Below, one piece after another: positions 42,624-51,900 of a stretch of DNA of 64,000 nt (position 1 is the stretch's first letter; each line of letters begins with the position of its first letter). The stretch is from the NCBI RefSeq assembly GCF_001945365.1, contig NZ_MSTQ01000018.1, forward strand, positions 44,390-108,389. The letters are read 5' to 3'. The translations under genes were made by a program, and so were the position numbers. Origin of the DNA: Pseudomonas reinekei. GTDB taxonomy: Bacteria; Pseudomonadota; Gammaproteobacteria; Pseudomonadales; Pseudomonadaceae. The notes below the pieces were generated by a model that saw only the letters and a list, made by a program, of their open reading frames with translations, was not told the origin of the DNA and searched no databases.

Positions 42624-43222
42624 CCCAGCAGCTCCTCGAATTTCTTCACGGCCGACACGGTGATCAACACCTTGTCGTATGCGATCAGACTAACTGGATC
42701 GGAACCTTGCACGTCACGTACATCTACGTGTGGCAGGTTACGAGCAGCCAGGTACAGGTTCTGATCAACAGCGTCCGACACGATCAGAACGTCGGTCAGG
42801 CTCATGTTGTTCAGTTTGCCCAGCAGGTCTTTGGTTTTCGGCGTTTCAACGGCGAAATCCTGAACCACGACCAGACGATCAGTACGCACCAGCTCAGCAA
42901 GGATGGAACGCATTGCTGCGCGATACATCTTCTTGTTCAGCTTCTGGGAGTGATCCTGAGGACGAGCTGCGAAAGTGGTACCGCCGCCACGCCAGATTGG
43001 GCTACGGATAGTACCGGCACGAGCACGGCCAGTACCTTTCTGACGCCATGGGCGCTTACCGCCACCACGAACGTCGGAACGGGTCTTTTGCTGCTTGCTA
43101 CCTTGACGGCCGCCGGCCATGTAGGCCACGACTGCTTGGTGAACCAGCGTCTCGTTAAACTCGCCGCCAAATGTCAGTTCGGAAACTTCGATCGCTTGAG
43201 CGTCATTTACATTTAATTGCAT
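42620..43222 (-). CDS. rplD: 50S ribosomal protein L4
   Basis: The 200-residue protein has the extended tunnel loop ([20 protein letters not shown] region). In E. coli L4 represses its own operon through a long S10 leader; the leader here is short (see the S10 promoter). It overlaps rplW by 4 bp. Confidence 0.98.
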
Positions 43223-43234
43223 GTCAGCTTCCCC

Positions 43235-43870
43235 TTAACCGCGAGCCTTGGCTGCTGGACGTACAACCAAGTTGCCGCCAGTAGCGCCAGGAACAGCGCC
43301 CTTGACCAACAACAGATTGCGTTCAGCGTCCACGCGCACTACTTCGAGGGACTGCACGGTCACGCGCTCAGCGCCCATATGACCGGACATTTTTTTGCCC
43401 TTGAATACACGACCAGGAGTCTGGCACTGGCCGATAGAGCCTGGAACGCGGTGGGATACGGAGTTACCGTGGGTGTTATCTTGCCCGCGGAAATTCCAAC
43501 GCTTGATCGTACCCTGGAAGCCTTTACCCTTGGACTGACCGGTTACATCAACCAGTTGACCAGCGGCGAAGATTTCAGCGTTGATCAGATCGCCGGCCTG
43601 GTACTCGCCTTCTTCAAGGCGGAATTCCATTACGGTACGACCAGCGGCAACGTTCGCTTTAGCGAAGTGGCCAGCCTGAGCTGCTGTTACACGCGAAGCG
43701 CGACGCTCGCCGACAGTGACTTGCACTGCACGATAGCCATCGGTCTCTTCAGTTTTGAACTGGGTGACGCGATTCGGCTCGATCTCAATGACCGTGACCG
43801 GAATGGAGACACCTTCTTCGGTGAAAATACGGGTCATACCGCATTTACGACCGACTACACCAATAGTCAT
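43235..43870 (-). CDS. rplC: 50S ribosomal protein L3
   Basis: The 211-residue protein has the signature KGKGFQGTIKRWNFRGQDNTHGNS..., the loop near the peptidyl transferase centre, with the glutamine (FRGQDNTHG) that PrmB methylates in E. coli. Start ATG 43870 (MTIGVVGRKCGMTRIF); an extension upstream has no support. Confidence 0.98.
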   Translation of the reverse strand: MTIGVVGRKCGMTRIFTEEGVSIPVTVIEIEPNRVTQFKTEETDGYRAVQVTVGERRASRVTAAQAGHFAKANVAAGRTVMEFRLEEGEYQAGDLINAEIFAAGQLVDVTGQSKGKGFQGTIKRWNFRGQDNTHGNSVSHRVPGSIGQCQTPGRVFKGKKMSGHMGAERVTVQSLEVVRVDAERNLLLVKGAVPGATGGNLVVRPAAKARG

Positions 43871-43950
43871 GTTGTAAACCTCATGAGTGTACGGGGCTTT
43901 CACCCGCTATGGCCGCCCATTTCAGAGCGTTACACGACTAAGACCGAGTC

Positions 43951-44262
43951 TTAGCCGAGGCTGATCTGCACTTCCACACCGGCCGCAAGATCAAGCTTCA
44001 TAAGAGCATCAACGGTTTTATCCGTTGGCTGGACAATGTCCAGAACGCGCTTATGAGTACGGATCTCGTACTGGTCACGCGCGTCTTTGTTGACGTGCGG
44101 GGAGACCAGAACGGTGAACCGCTCTTTACGGGTAGGCAGTGGAATTGGACCACGCACTTGAGCACCAGTACGTTTCGCGGTTTCCACGATTTCCTGGGTT
44201 GATTGGTCGATCAGGCGATGGTCGAAAGCCTTCAACCTGATACGGATTTGCTGATTTTGCAT
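43951..44262 (-). CDS. rpsJ: 30S ribosomal protein S10 (NusE)
   Basis: The 103-residue protein is [20 protein letters not shown]..., a full S10. It also acts as NusE in antitermination, binding NusB and NusG. It is the first gene of the S10 operon, after the tuf terminator and a near-consensus promoter. Confidence 0.98.
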
Positions 44263-44292
44263 TGGATTTCAGACTCCGGCTGCTATTCCCAC

Positions 44293-44353
44293 CGGGCGCA
44301 ATACGCCCGTTAAAAGGAGGCGCAATTCTATAGACGCCCCAGATAGGTGTCAA
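44293..44353 (-). promoter_or_regulatory. near-consensus promoter and short leader of the S10 operon
   Basis: Minus-strand reading gives TTGACA (44348-44353), a 17-bp spacer and TAGAAT (44325-44330). The predicted start near 44318 leaves about 56 nt of leader with one small hairpin, CGGGCG/CGCCCG (44293-44309). That is too short for the E. coli-type L4-responsive leader. Confidence 0.85.
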
Positions 44354-44357
44354 CCCA

Positions 44358-44384
44358 ATAAAAAAGCCCCCGCTGAGCGGGGGC
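44358..44384 (-). terminator. Rho-independent terminator of tuf
   Basis: GCCCCCGC-TGA-GCGGGGGC (44366-44384) is a perfect 8-bp GC stem; minus-strand RNA continues with TTTTTTATT. It separates the str block from the S10 operon promoter that begins within a few bases. Confidence 0.9.
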
Positions 44385-44419
44385 CTTTCAAAGCATCGAA
44401 GCTATCTCAAAAGAGATGC

Positions 44420-45613
44420 TTACTCGATGATTTTAGCTACAACGCCAGCACCAACGGTACGGCCGCCTTCACGAATAGCGAAGCGCAGACCGTCTTCCAT
44501 TGCGATGGTTTTGATCAGGGTAACAGTCATCTGAATGTTGTCACCCGGCATTACCATTTCAACGCCTTCTGGCAGCTCGCAGTTACCGGTCACGTCAGTA
44601 GTACGGAAGTAGAACTGTGGACGGTAGCCTTTGAAGAACGGAGTGTGACGACCGCCTTCTTCCTTGCTCAGAACGTAAACTTCTGCGGTGAACTTGGTGT
44701 GCGGCTTAACCGAACCCGGCTTAACCAGAACCTGACCACGCTCAACGTCGTCACGCTTGGTGCCACGCAGCAGAACGCCGCAGTTCTCGCCAGCACGACC
44801 TTCGTCGAGCAGCTTGCGGAACATCTCAACACCGGTGCAGGTGGTGGTGGTGGTGTCACGCAGACCAACGATTTCCAGTGCATCTTGAACGCGAACGATA
44901 CCGCGCTCGATACGACCAGTCACAACAGTACCGCGACCCGAGATCGAGAATACGTCTTCGATTGGCATCAGGAATGGCTTGTCGATAGCACGCTCTGGCT
45001 CTGGGATGTAGGTATCCAGAGTCTCAACCAGCTTACGAACGGCAGTGGTGCCCATTTCGTTGTCGTCTTTGCCTTCCAGCGCCATACGAGCAGAACCGAT
45101 GATGATCGGAGTGTCGTCGCCTGGGAAGTCATAGGTGGACAGCAGGTCGCGAACTTCCATCTCAACCAGTTCCAACAGCTCAGCGTCGTCTACCAGGTCA
45201 GCCTTGTTCAGGAAAACCACGATGTACGGAACGCCTACCTGACGGGACAGCAGGATGTGCTCACGGGTTTGTGGCATCGGACCATCAGCGGCCGAGCAAA
45301 CCAGGATGGCGCCGTCCATCTGGGCAGCACCGGTGATCATGTTCTTCACGTAGTCAGCGTGACCTGGGCAGTCAACGTGAGCGTAGTGACGAATGTTCGA
45401 GTTGTACTCGACGTGCGCGGTGTTGATGGTGATACCACGAGCCTTTTCTTCTGGCGCGCTGTCGATCTTGTCGAATTCAACTACGGCCGAACCGAAAACT
45501 TCGGAGCAGACGCGAGTCAGAGCAGCGGTCAGAGTGGTTTTACCGTGGTCAACGTGACCGATGGTGCCAACGTTGACGTGCGGTAGGGAACGATCAAATT
45601 TTTCTTTAGCCAC
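44420..45613 (-). CDS. tuf: elongation factor Tu
   Basis: The 397-residue protein has G1 GHVDHGKT, G3 DCPGH and G4 NKAD motifs and all three domains. It brings aminoacyl-tRNA to the ribosome. It is the only tuf in this window: the second copy that many gammaproteobacteria keep near thrT and secE is absent at 60931-61105. It lies 30 bp after fusA. Confidence 0.98.
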   Translation of the reverse strand: MAKEKFDRSLPHVNVGTIGHVDHGKTTLTAALTRVCSEVFGSAVVEFDKIDSAPEEKARGITINTAHVEYNSNIRHYAHVDCPGHADYVKNMITGAAQMDGAILVCSAADGPMPQTREHILLSRQVGVPYIVVFLNKADLVDDAELLELVEMEVRDLLSTYDFPGDDTPIIIGSARMALEGKDDNEMGTTAVRKLVETLDTYIPEPERAIDKPFLMPIEDVFSISGRGTVVTGRIERGIVRVQDALEIVGLRDTTTTTCTGVEMFRKLLDEGRAGENCGVLLRGTKRDDVERGQVLVKPGSVKPHTKFTAEVYVLSKEEGGRHTPFFKGYRPQFYFRTTDVTGNCELPEGVEMVMPGDNIQMTVTLIKTIAMEDGLRFAIREGGRTVGAGVVAKIIE

Positions 45614-45643
45614 GACAATTAACTCCTTGCCTAAAGGACTGAA

Positions 45644-47749
45644 TCAGCCTTGTTTTTTGGTAACGGTTTCGACGATGTGCGACGGAGCCGTATTGTATTT
45701 TTTGAATTCCATAGAGTAGCTTGCGCGACCCTGAGACATCGAACGAACGTCGGTCGCATAACCGAACATCTCGCCCAACGGAACTTCAGCACGGATAACC
45801 TTACCGGAAACCGTATCTTCCATACCCAGAATCATGCCGCGACGACGGTTCAGGTCGCCCATCACGTCACCCATATAGTCTTCAGGCGTAACAACCTCTA
45901 CCGCCATGATCGGCTCGAGCAACTCACCACCGCCCTTCTGGGCCAGTTGCTTGGTCGCCATGGAAGCAGCCACCTTAAACGCCATCTCGTTCGAGTCGAC
46001 GTCGTGGTAAGAACCATCAAACACGGTAGCCTTCAGGCCGATCAGCGGATAGCCGGCAACAACACCGTTCTTCATCTGCTCTTCGATACCCTTCTGGATA
46101 GCCGGGATGTATTCCTTAGGAACCACACCACCCACTACTTCGTTCAGGAATTGCAGACCTTCCTGACCTTCGTCAGCAGGTGCAAAACGAATCCAGCAAT
46201 GACCGAACTGGCCACGACCGCCGGACTGACGAACGAACTTGCCTTCGATTTCGCAGCTCTTCGTGATGCGCTCACGATAGGAAACCTGAGGCTTACCGAT
46301 GTTGGCTTCGACGTTGAACTCGCGGCGCATCCGGTCAACCAGGATGTCCAAGTGCAACTCGCCCATGCCAGAGATGATCGTTTGACCAGTCTCTTCATCA
46401 GTTTTTACGCGGAAAGACGGGTCTTCCTGAGCTAGTTTGCCCAGAGCGATACCCATTTTTTCCTGGTCATCCTTGGTCTTAGGCTCAACGGCAACCGAAA
46501 TAACCGGCTCCGGGAAGTCCATGCGAACCAGGATGATTGGCTTGTCAGCGTTGCACAAGGTTTCACCAGTGGTGACGTCCTTCATGCCGATCAGGGCCGC
46601 GATGTCACCAGCGCGTACTTCCTTGATCTCTTCACGGGCGTTTGCGTGCATTTGCACCATACGACCCACGCGCTCTTTCTTGCCTTTAACCGAGTTGATC
46701 ACGCCGTCGCCGGAGGCCAACACGCCCGAGTAAACTCGAACGAAGGTCAAGGTACCCACGAACGGGTCAGTAGCGATCTTGAACGCCAGAGCCGAGAACG
46801 GCTCGTTGTCGTCCGCGTGACGCTCCATCTGCTTTTCCTCGTCATCCGGGTCAGTACCCTTGATGGCAGGAATGTCAGTTGGTGCAGGCAGGTAGTCGAT
46901 AACGGCGTCGAGAACCAGAGGAACACCCTTGTTCTTGAAGGAAGAACCGCAAACAGCCAGAACGATCTCACCAGCAATAGTACGCTGACGCAGAGCGGCC
47001 TTGATTTCCTCGGTGGTGAGCTCTTCACCTTCGAGGTACTTGTTCATCAGCTCTTCGCTGGCTTCGGCCGCAGCCTCAACCATGTTGCTGCGCCACTCTT
47101 CAGCCAGCTCCTGCAGTTCAGCAGGGATAGCTTCGCGACGTGGAGTCATGCCTTTGTCAGCATCGTTCCAGTAAACAGCTTCCATGGTCATCAGATCGAT
47201 CTGACCCTGGAAGTTGTCTTCGGAACCGATAGCCAACTGGATCGGCACAGGAGTGTGACCCAGACGCTGCTTGATCTGAGCGATCACGCGCAGGAAGTTC
47301 GCGCCGGCACGGTCCATTTTGTTCACGTAAACGATACGCGGAACACCGTATTTGTTGGCTTGACGCCATACGGTTTCGGACTGCGGCTCAACGCCGGAAG
47401 TACCACAGAACACAACGACAGCACCGTCGAGTACGCGCAGGGAACGCTCAACTTCAATAGTGAAGTCTACGTGGCCCGGGGTATCGATGACGTTGAAGCG
47501 GTATTGGTCTTTGTGCTGCTTGGCCGAACCCTGCCAGAAGGCGGTAATGGCAGCAGAAGTAATGGTAATACCACGCTCCTGCTCCTGCACCATCCAGTCA
47601 GTGGTCGCAGCGCCGTCATGCACTTCGCCCATCTTGTGGCTTTTGCCAGTGTAAAAAAGGACGCGCTCGGTGGTGGTGGTTTTACCAGCATCCACGTGAG
47701 CAACGATACCAATGTTACGGTAGCGATTAATCGGTGTAGTACGAGCCAT
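45644..47749 (-). CDS. fusA: elongation factor G
   Basis: The 701-residue protein has GTPase motifs AHVDAGKTTTTER, DTPGHVDFT and NKMDRAGA, plus the domain IV block QSGGRGQFGHCWIRF. It drives translocation and ribosome recycling. It belongs to the str operon, 30 bp after rpsG. Confidence 0.98.
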   Translation of the reverse strand: MARTTPINRYRNIGIVAHVDAGKTTTTERVLFYTGKSHKMGEVHDGAATTDWMVQEQERGITITSAAITAFWQGSAKQHKDQYRFNVIDTPGHVDFTIEVERSLRVLDGAVVVFCGTSGVEPQSETVWRQANKYGVPRIVYVNKMDRAGANFLRVIAQIKQRLGHTPVPIQLAIGSEDNFQGQIDLMTMEAVYWNDADKGMTPRREAIPAELQELAEEWRSNMVEAAAEASEELMNKYLEGEELTTEEIKAALRQRTIAGEIVLAVCGSSFKNKGVPLVLDAVIDYLPAPTDIPAIKGTDPDDEEKQMERHADDNEPFSALAFKIATDPFVGTLTFVRVYSGVLASGDGVINSVKGKKERVGRMVQMHANAREEIKEVRAGDIAALIGMKDVTTGETLCNADKPIILVRMDFPEPVISVAVEPKTKDDQEKMGIALGKLAQEDPSFRVKTDEETGQTIISGMGELHLDILVDRMRREFNVEANIGKPQVSYRERITKSCEIEGKFVRQSGGRGQFGHCWIRFAPADEGQEGLQFLNEVVGGVVPKEYIPAIQKGIEEQMKNGVVAGYPLIGLKATVFDGSYHDVDSNEMAFKVAASMATKQLAQKGGGELLEPIMAVEVVTPEDYMGDVMGDLNRRRGMILGMEDTVSGKVIRAEVPLGEMFGYATDVRSMSQGRASYSMEFKKYNTAPSHIVETVTKKQG

Positions 47750-47779
47750 AAAGCCCTCGCAAAATTAGTGACGCTAAAA

Positions 47780-48250
47780 TTAGAAGCGGTAGTGCGAGAA
47801 AGCTTTGTTAGCTTCAGCCATACGGTGCACGTCTTCACGCTTCTTAACTGCAGCACCTTTACCTTCGGCAGCGTCCAACAGTTCGCCAGCCAAACGCAGA
47901 GCCATAGACTTCTCGCCGCGCTTACGGGCGAAGTCTACCAACCAGCGCATTGCCAGAGCGTTACGACGGGACGGACGAACTTCAACCGGAACCTGGTAAG
48001 TAGCGCCGCCTACACGGCGCGACTTTACTTCGACCAGCGGAGCGATGGCGTCGAGAGCTTTCTCGAAGATTTCCAGGGGGTCGCTGTTCTTGCGTTCTTT
48101 AACCTTTTCCAGCGCGCCATAAACGATACGCTCGGCAACGGCTTTCTTGCCGCTTTCCATCACGTGGTTCATGAACTTGGCCAGGATTTGGCTTCCGTAT
48201 TTTGGATCGTCAAGCACTTCGCGCTTGGCTGCTACGCGTCTTCTTGGCAT
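47780..48250 (-). CDS. rpsG: 30S ribosomal protein S7
   Basis: The 156-residue protein starts [20 protein letters not shown] and nucleates the 16S 3' domain. In E. coli S7 represses the str operon at the rpsL-rpsG gap; here that gap is 117 bp, and I did not resolve a matching structure. Confidence 0.98.
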
Positions 48251-48367
48251 GGATAAGCCCTCAAACGGTCTTCAGGTTCGCTCGGAATCGGTGCCCTGTA
48301 CGGGACGCCTCCGACCTTACTCTTATCGACTCAGAAAATAGAAAATCAGTTTTACAAAAAGCCGCTA

Positions 48368-48739
48368 CTACTTAGGCTTCTTGGTACCGTACTTCGAACG
48401 ACCCTGGTTACGACCTTTAACGCCGGAAGTATCCAAAGAACCGCGAACGGTGTGATAACGAACACCCGGCAAGTCTTTTACACGACCGCCGCGGATCAGT
48501 ACCACGCTGTGCTCTTGCAGGTTGTGGCCTTCACCACCGATGTACGAGGAAACCTCGAAACCGTTGGTCAGACGCACACGGCATACTTTACGCAGTGCCG
48601 AGTTAGGTTTTTTCGGCGTAGTGGTATACACACGGGTGCACACGCCACGACGTTGCGGGCAGTTCTGCAGCGCAGGTACGTCGGATTTCTCGACGATACG
48701 CTTACGCGGCTGACGTACCAGCTGGTTGATAGTTGCCAT
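48368..48739 (-). CDS. rpsL: 30S ribosomal protein S12
   Basis: The 123-residue protein contains TTTPKKPNSALRKVCRV and GGRVKDLPGVRYHTVRG. Lys43 and the second streptomycin-site lysine (VKDLPG) are wild type. It controls decoding accuracy and is the first gene of the str operon, behind its own promoter at 48831-48859. Confidence 0.98.
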   Translation of the reverse strand: MATINQLVRQPRKRIVEKSDVPALQNCPQRRGVCTRVYTTTPKKPNSALRKVCRVRLTNGFEVSSYIGGEGHNLQEHSVVLIRGGRVKDLPGVRYHTVRGSLDTSGVKGRNQGRSKYGTKKPK

Positions 48740-48830
48740 CTACTAGCTCCACTGTTGTCTTGCGACGCTATTGTCTTGCAAGAAAAGCAAAATGGCAGGA
48801 ACGAATCCCCGCCAAATTTAGGGGTACAAG

Positions 48831-48859
48831 AGTCTAAAGAGGATCTTGTCCCCAGTCAA
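48831..48859 (-). promoter_or_regulatory. sigma70-type promoter of the str operon (rpsL)
   Basis: Minus-strand reading gives TTGACT (48854-48859), a 17-bp spacer and TAGACT (48831-48836). A start near 48824 gives an 85-nt leader to rpsL. It lies just after the long hairpin at 48863-48935. Confidence 0.75.
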
Positions 48860-48862
48860 GGC

Positions 48863-48935
48863 AAGGCCCCGACCTCTCCACCCATCGAACCTCGACAAAT
48901 TGTCTGGATTCGATGAACGGAGCTGCCAGGGCCTT
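48863..48935 (-). other. long symmetric hairpin between rpoC and rpsL
   Basis: Three nested inverted pairs lie in register: AAGGCCC (48863)/GGGCCTT (48929), CATCGAA (48883)/TTCGATG (48909) and GACAA (48894)/TTGTC (48900). The internal loops are symmetric (13 and 13 nt, 4 and 4 nt), so the whole forms one long imperfect stem. No T-tract follows it on the minus strand. It may be a processing site, an attenuator or a boundary element. Confidence 0.6.
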
Positions 48936-48955
48936 ACGCTCATTTATCGCAGAAC

Positions 48956-51900
48956 TCAGTTACCGCTAGAGTTCAGCGCTTCGGTCAGTGCAGCTTCCAC
49001 TTCACTGGCGCTTACGCGCAACGGCTTGTCGGCATCACGACGACGCTTACGCTCGCTGTGATAAGCCAGGCCGGTACCAGCCGGGATCAGACGACCCACG
49101 ACCACGTTTTCTTTCAGGCCGCGCAGGTAATCGCGCTTGCCGGTTACCGCCGCTTCGGTCAGTACGCGAGTGGTTTCCTGGAAGGAAGCCGCCGAGATGA
49201 ACGATTCGGTGGACAGCGATGCCTTGGTGATACCCAGCAGAACGCGAGTGAACTTGGAGACAAATTTGTCTTCAGTCGCCAGGCGCTCGTTCTCTACCAG
49301 AACGTGAGTCAATTCCATCTGGTCGCCCTTGATGAAACTGGAATCGCCGGATTCAGCAATTTCAACTTTACGCAGCATCTGACGCAGGATGGTCTCGATG
49401 TGCTTATCGTTGATCTTCACGCCTTGCAGACGGTAAACATCCTGGATCTCGTTAACGATGTACTTGGCCAGCGCACTCACACCCAGCAGACGCAGGATGT
49501 CGTGTGGATCGCTCGGGCCGTCGGAGATAACTTCGCCGCGGTTTACCTGCTCGCCTTCGAACACGTTCAGGTGACGCCACTTCGGAATCAGCTCTTCATA
49601 CGGATCGCTACCGTCGTTCGGAGTAATGACCAGACGGCGCTTGCCCTTGGTCTCTTTACCGAACGCGATGGTGCCGCTGACTTCAGCCAGAATCGACGCT
49701 TCCTTCGGACGACGAGCTTCGAACAAGTCGGCAACACGCGGCAGACCACCGGTGATGTCACGGGTCTTCGAAGTCTCTTGCGGGATACGAGCGATAACGT
49801 CACCGATGGCGATCTTCGCACCATCCGCTACACCGACCAAGGCGTTGGCTGGCAGGAAGTACTGAGCGATAACGTCAGTGCCTGGCAGCAACAGATCCTT
49901 GCCGTTGTCGTCGACCATCTTCACGGCAGGACGGATATCCTTACCCGCCGCTGGACGGTCTTTGGCATCGAGTACTTCAATGTTGGTCATACCGGTCAAT
50001 TCGTCAGTCTGACGCTTGATCGTGATGCCTTCTTCCATACCCACGTAGGTCACGGTACCTTTCATTTCGGTAACGATTGGGTGAGTGTGCGGATCCCACT
50101 TGGCCACGATTGCGCCAGCGTCGACCTTGTCACCTTCTTTAACCGAAATCACAGCACCGTATGGCAGCTTGTAACGCTCACGCTCACGACCGAAGTCATC
50201 AGCGATGGCCAGCTCACCGGAACGGGACACAGCAACCAGGTGACCATCCACTCGCTCAACGTGCTTCAGGTTGTGCAGACGGACAGTACCGCCATTCTTC
50301 ACCTGAACGCTGTCAGCAGCGGAGGTCCGGCTTGCCGCACCACCGATGTGGAACGTACGCATCGTCAGCTGGGTACCCGGCTCACCGATCGACTGAGCAG
50401 CGATTACGCCGACAGCTTCACCGATGTTCACCTGGTGACCACGAGCCAAGTCACGGCCGTAGCATTTGGCACAAATGCCGTAGCGGGTTTCGCAGCTGAT
50501 CGGCGAACGCACGATCACTTCGTCGATGCTGTTCAGCTCGATGAATTCAACCCACTTCTCGTCTACCAGCGTGCCGGCAGGAACGATAACGTCCTCGGTA
50601 CCTGGCTTGAATACGTCACGGGCAATAACACGACCCAATACGCGCTCACCCAGCGGTTCTACAACGTCACCGCCTTCAATGTGCGGAGTCATCAGCAGAC
50701 CGTGTTCGGTGCCGCAATCGATCTCGGTTACAACCAGATCTTGCGCAACGTCTACCAGACGACGAGTCAGGTAACCCGAGTTCGCCGTTTTCAACGCGGT
50801 ATCCGCCAGACCTTTACGAGCACCGTGAGTCGAGATGAAGTACTGAAGTACGCTCAAACCTTCACGGAAGTTCGCAGTAATCGGCGTTTCAATGATGGAA
50901 CCGTCCGGCTTGGCCATCAGGCCACGCATACCGGCCAGCTGACGAATCTGTGCCGCGGAACCCCGCGCACCCGAGTCGGCCATCATGTACATCGAGTTAA
51001 AAGACTCCTGGTCGACTTCGACGCCATGGCGGTCGATGACTTTCTCTTTCGAGAGGTTGGCCATCATTGCCTTGGAAACTTCGTCGTTCGCCTTGGACCA
51101 AAGGTCGATCACTTTGTTGTACTTCTCGCCCTGGGTTACCAGGCCGGAGGCGTACTGACTTTCGATTTCTTTCACTTCATCGGTAGCAGCACCAATGATG
51201 CGGGCTTTTTCATCCGGGATAACGAAGTCGTTAACGCCGATGGAAACGCCGGAAATGGTCGAATAGGCAAAACCGGTGTACATCAACTGGTCAGCGAAGA
51301 TCACGGTCTCTTTCAGACCAACCACGCGGTAGCACTGGTTGATCAGCTTGGAGATCGCCTTTTTCTTCATCGGCAGGTTGACGACGTCGTACGACAGACC
51401 TTTTGGCACAACCTGGAACAACAGCGCACGGCCGACAGTAGTGTCGACGATACGGGTGCTGGTCACGCTGCCGCCGTCACGGTCGTTGACGGTTTCGTTG
51501 ATCCGCACTTTGACTTTAGCGTGCAGTGCGGCTTCGCCGGCACGGAACACGCGGTCAACTTCCTGCAGATCCGCGAACACACGACCTTCGCCTTTGGCGT
51601 TGATCGCTTCACGAGTCATGTAGTACAGACCCAATACAACGTCCTGCGACGGAACGATGATTGGCTCACCGTTGGCTGGCGACAGAATGTTGTTGGTCGA
51701 CATCATCAACGCACGCGCTTCCAGCTGGGCTTCCAGCGTCAGCGGTACGTGCACGGCCATTTGGTCGCCGTCGAAGTCGGCGTTGTACGCGGCGCAGACC
51801 AGAGGGTGCAGCTGGATAGCCTTACCTTCGATCAGTACCGGTTCAAACGCCTGGATACCCAGACGGTGAAGGGTCGGTGCACGGTTGAGAAGAACCGGGT

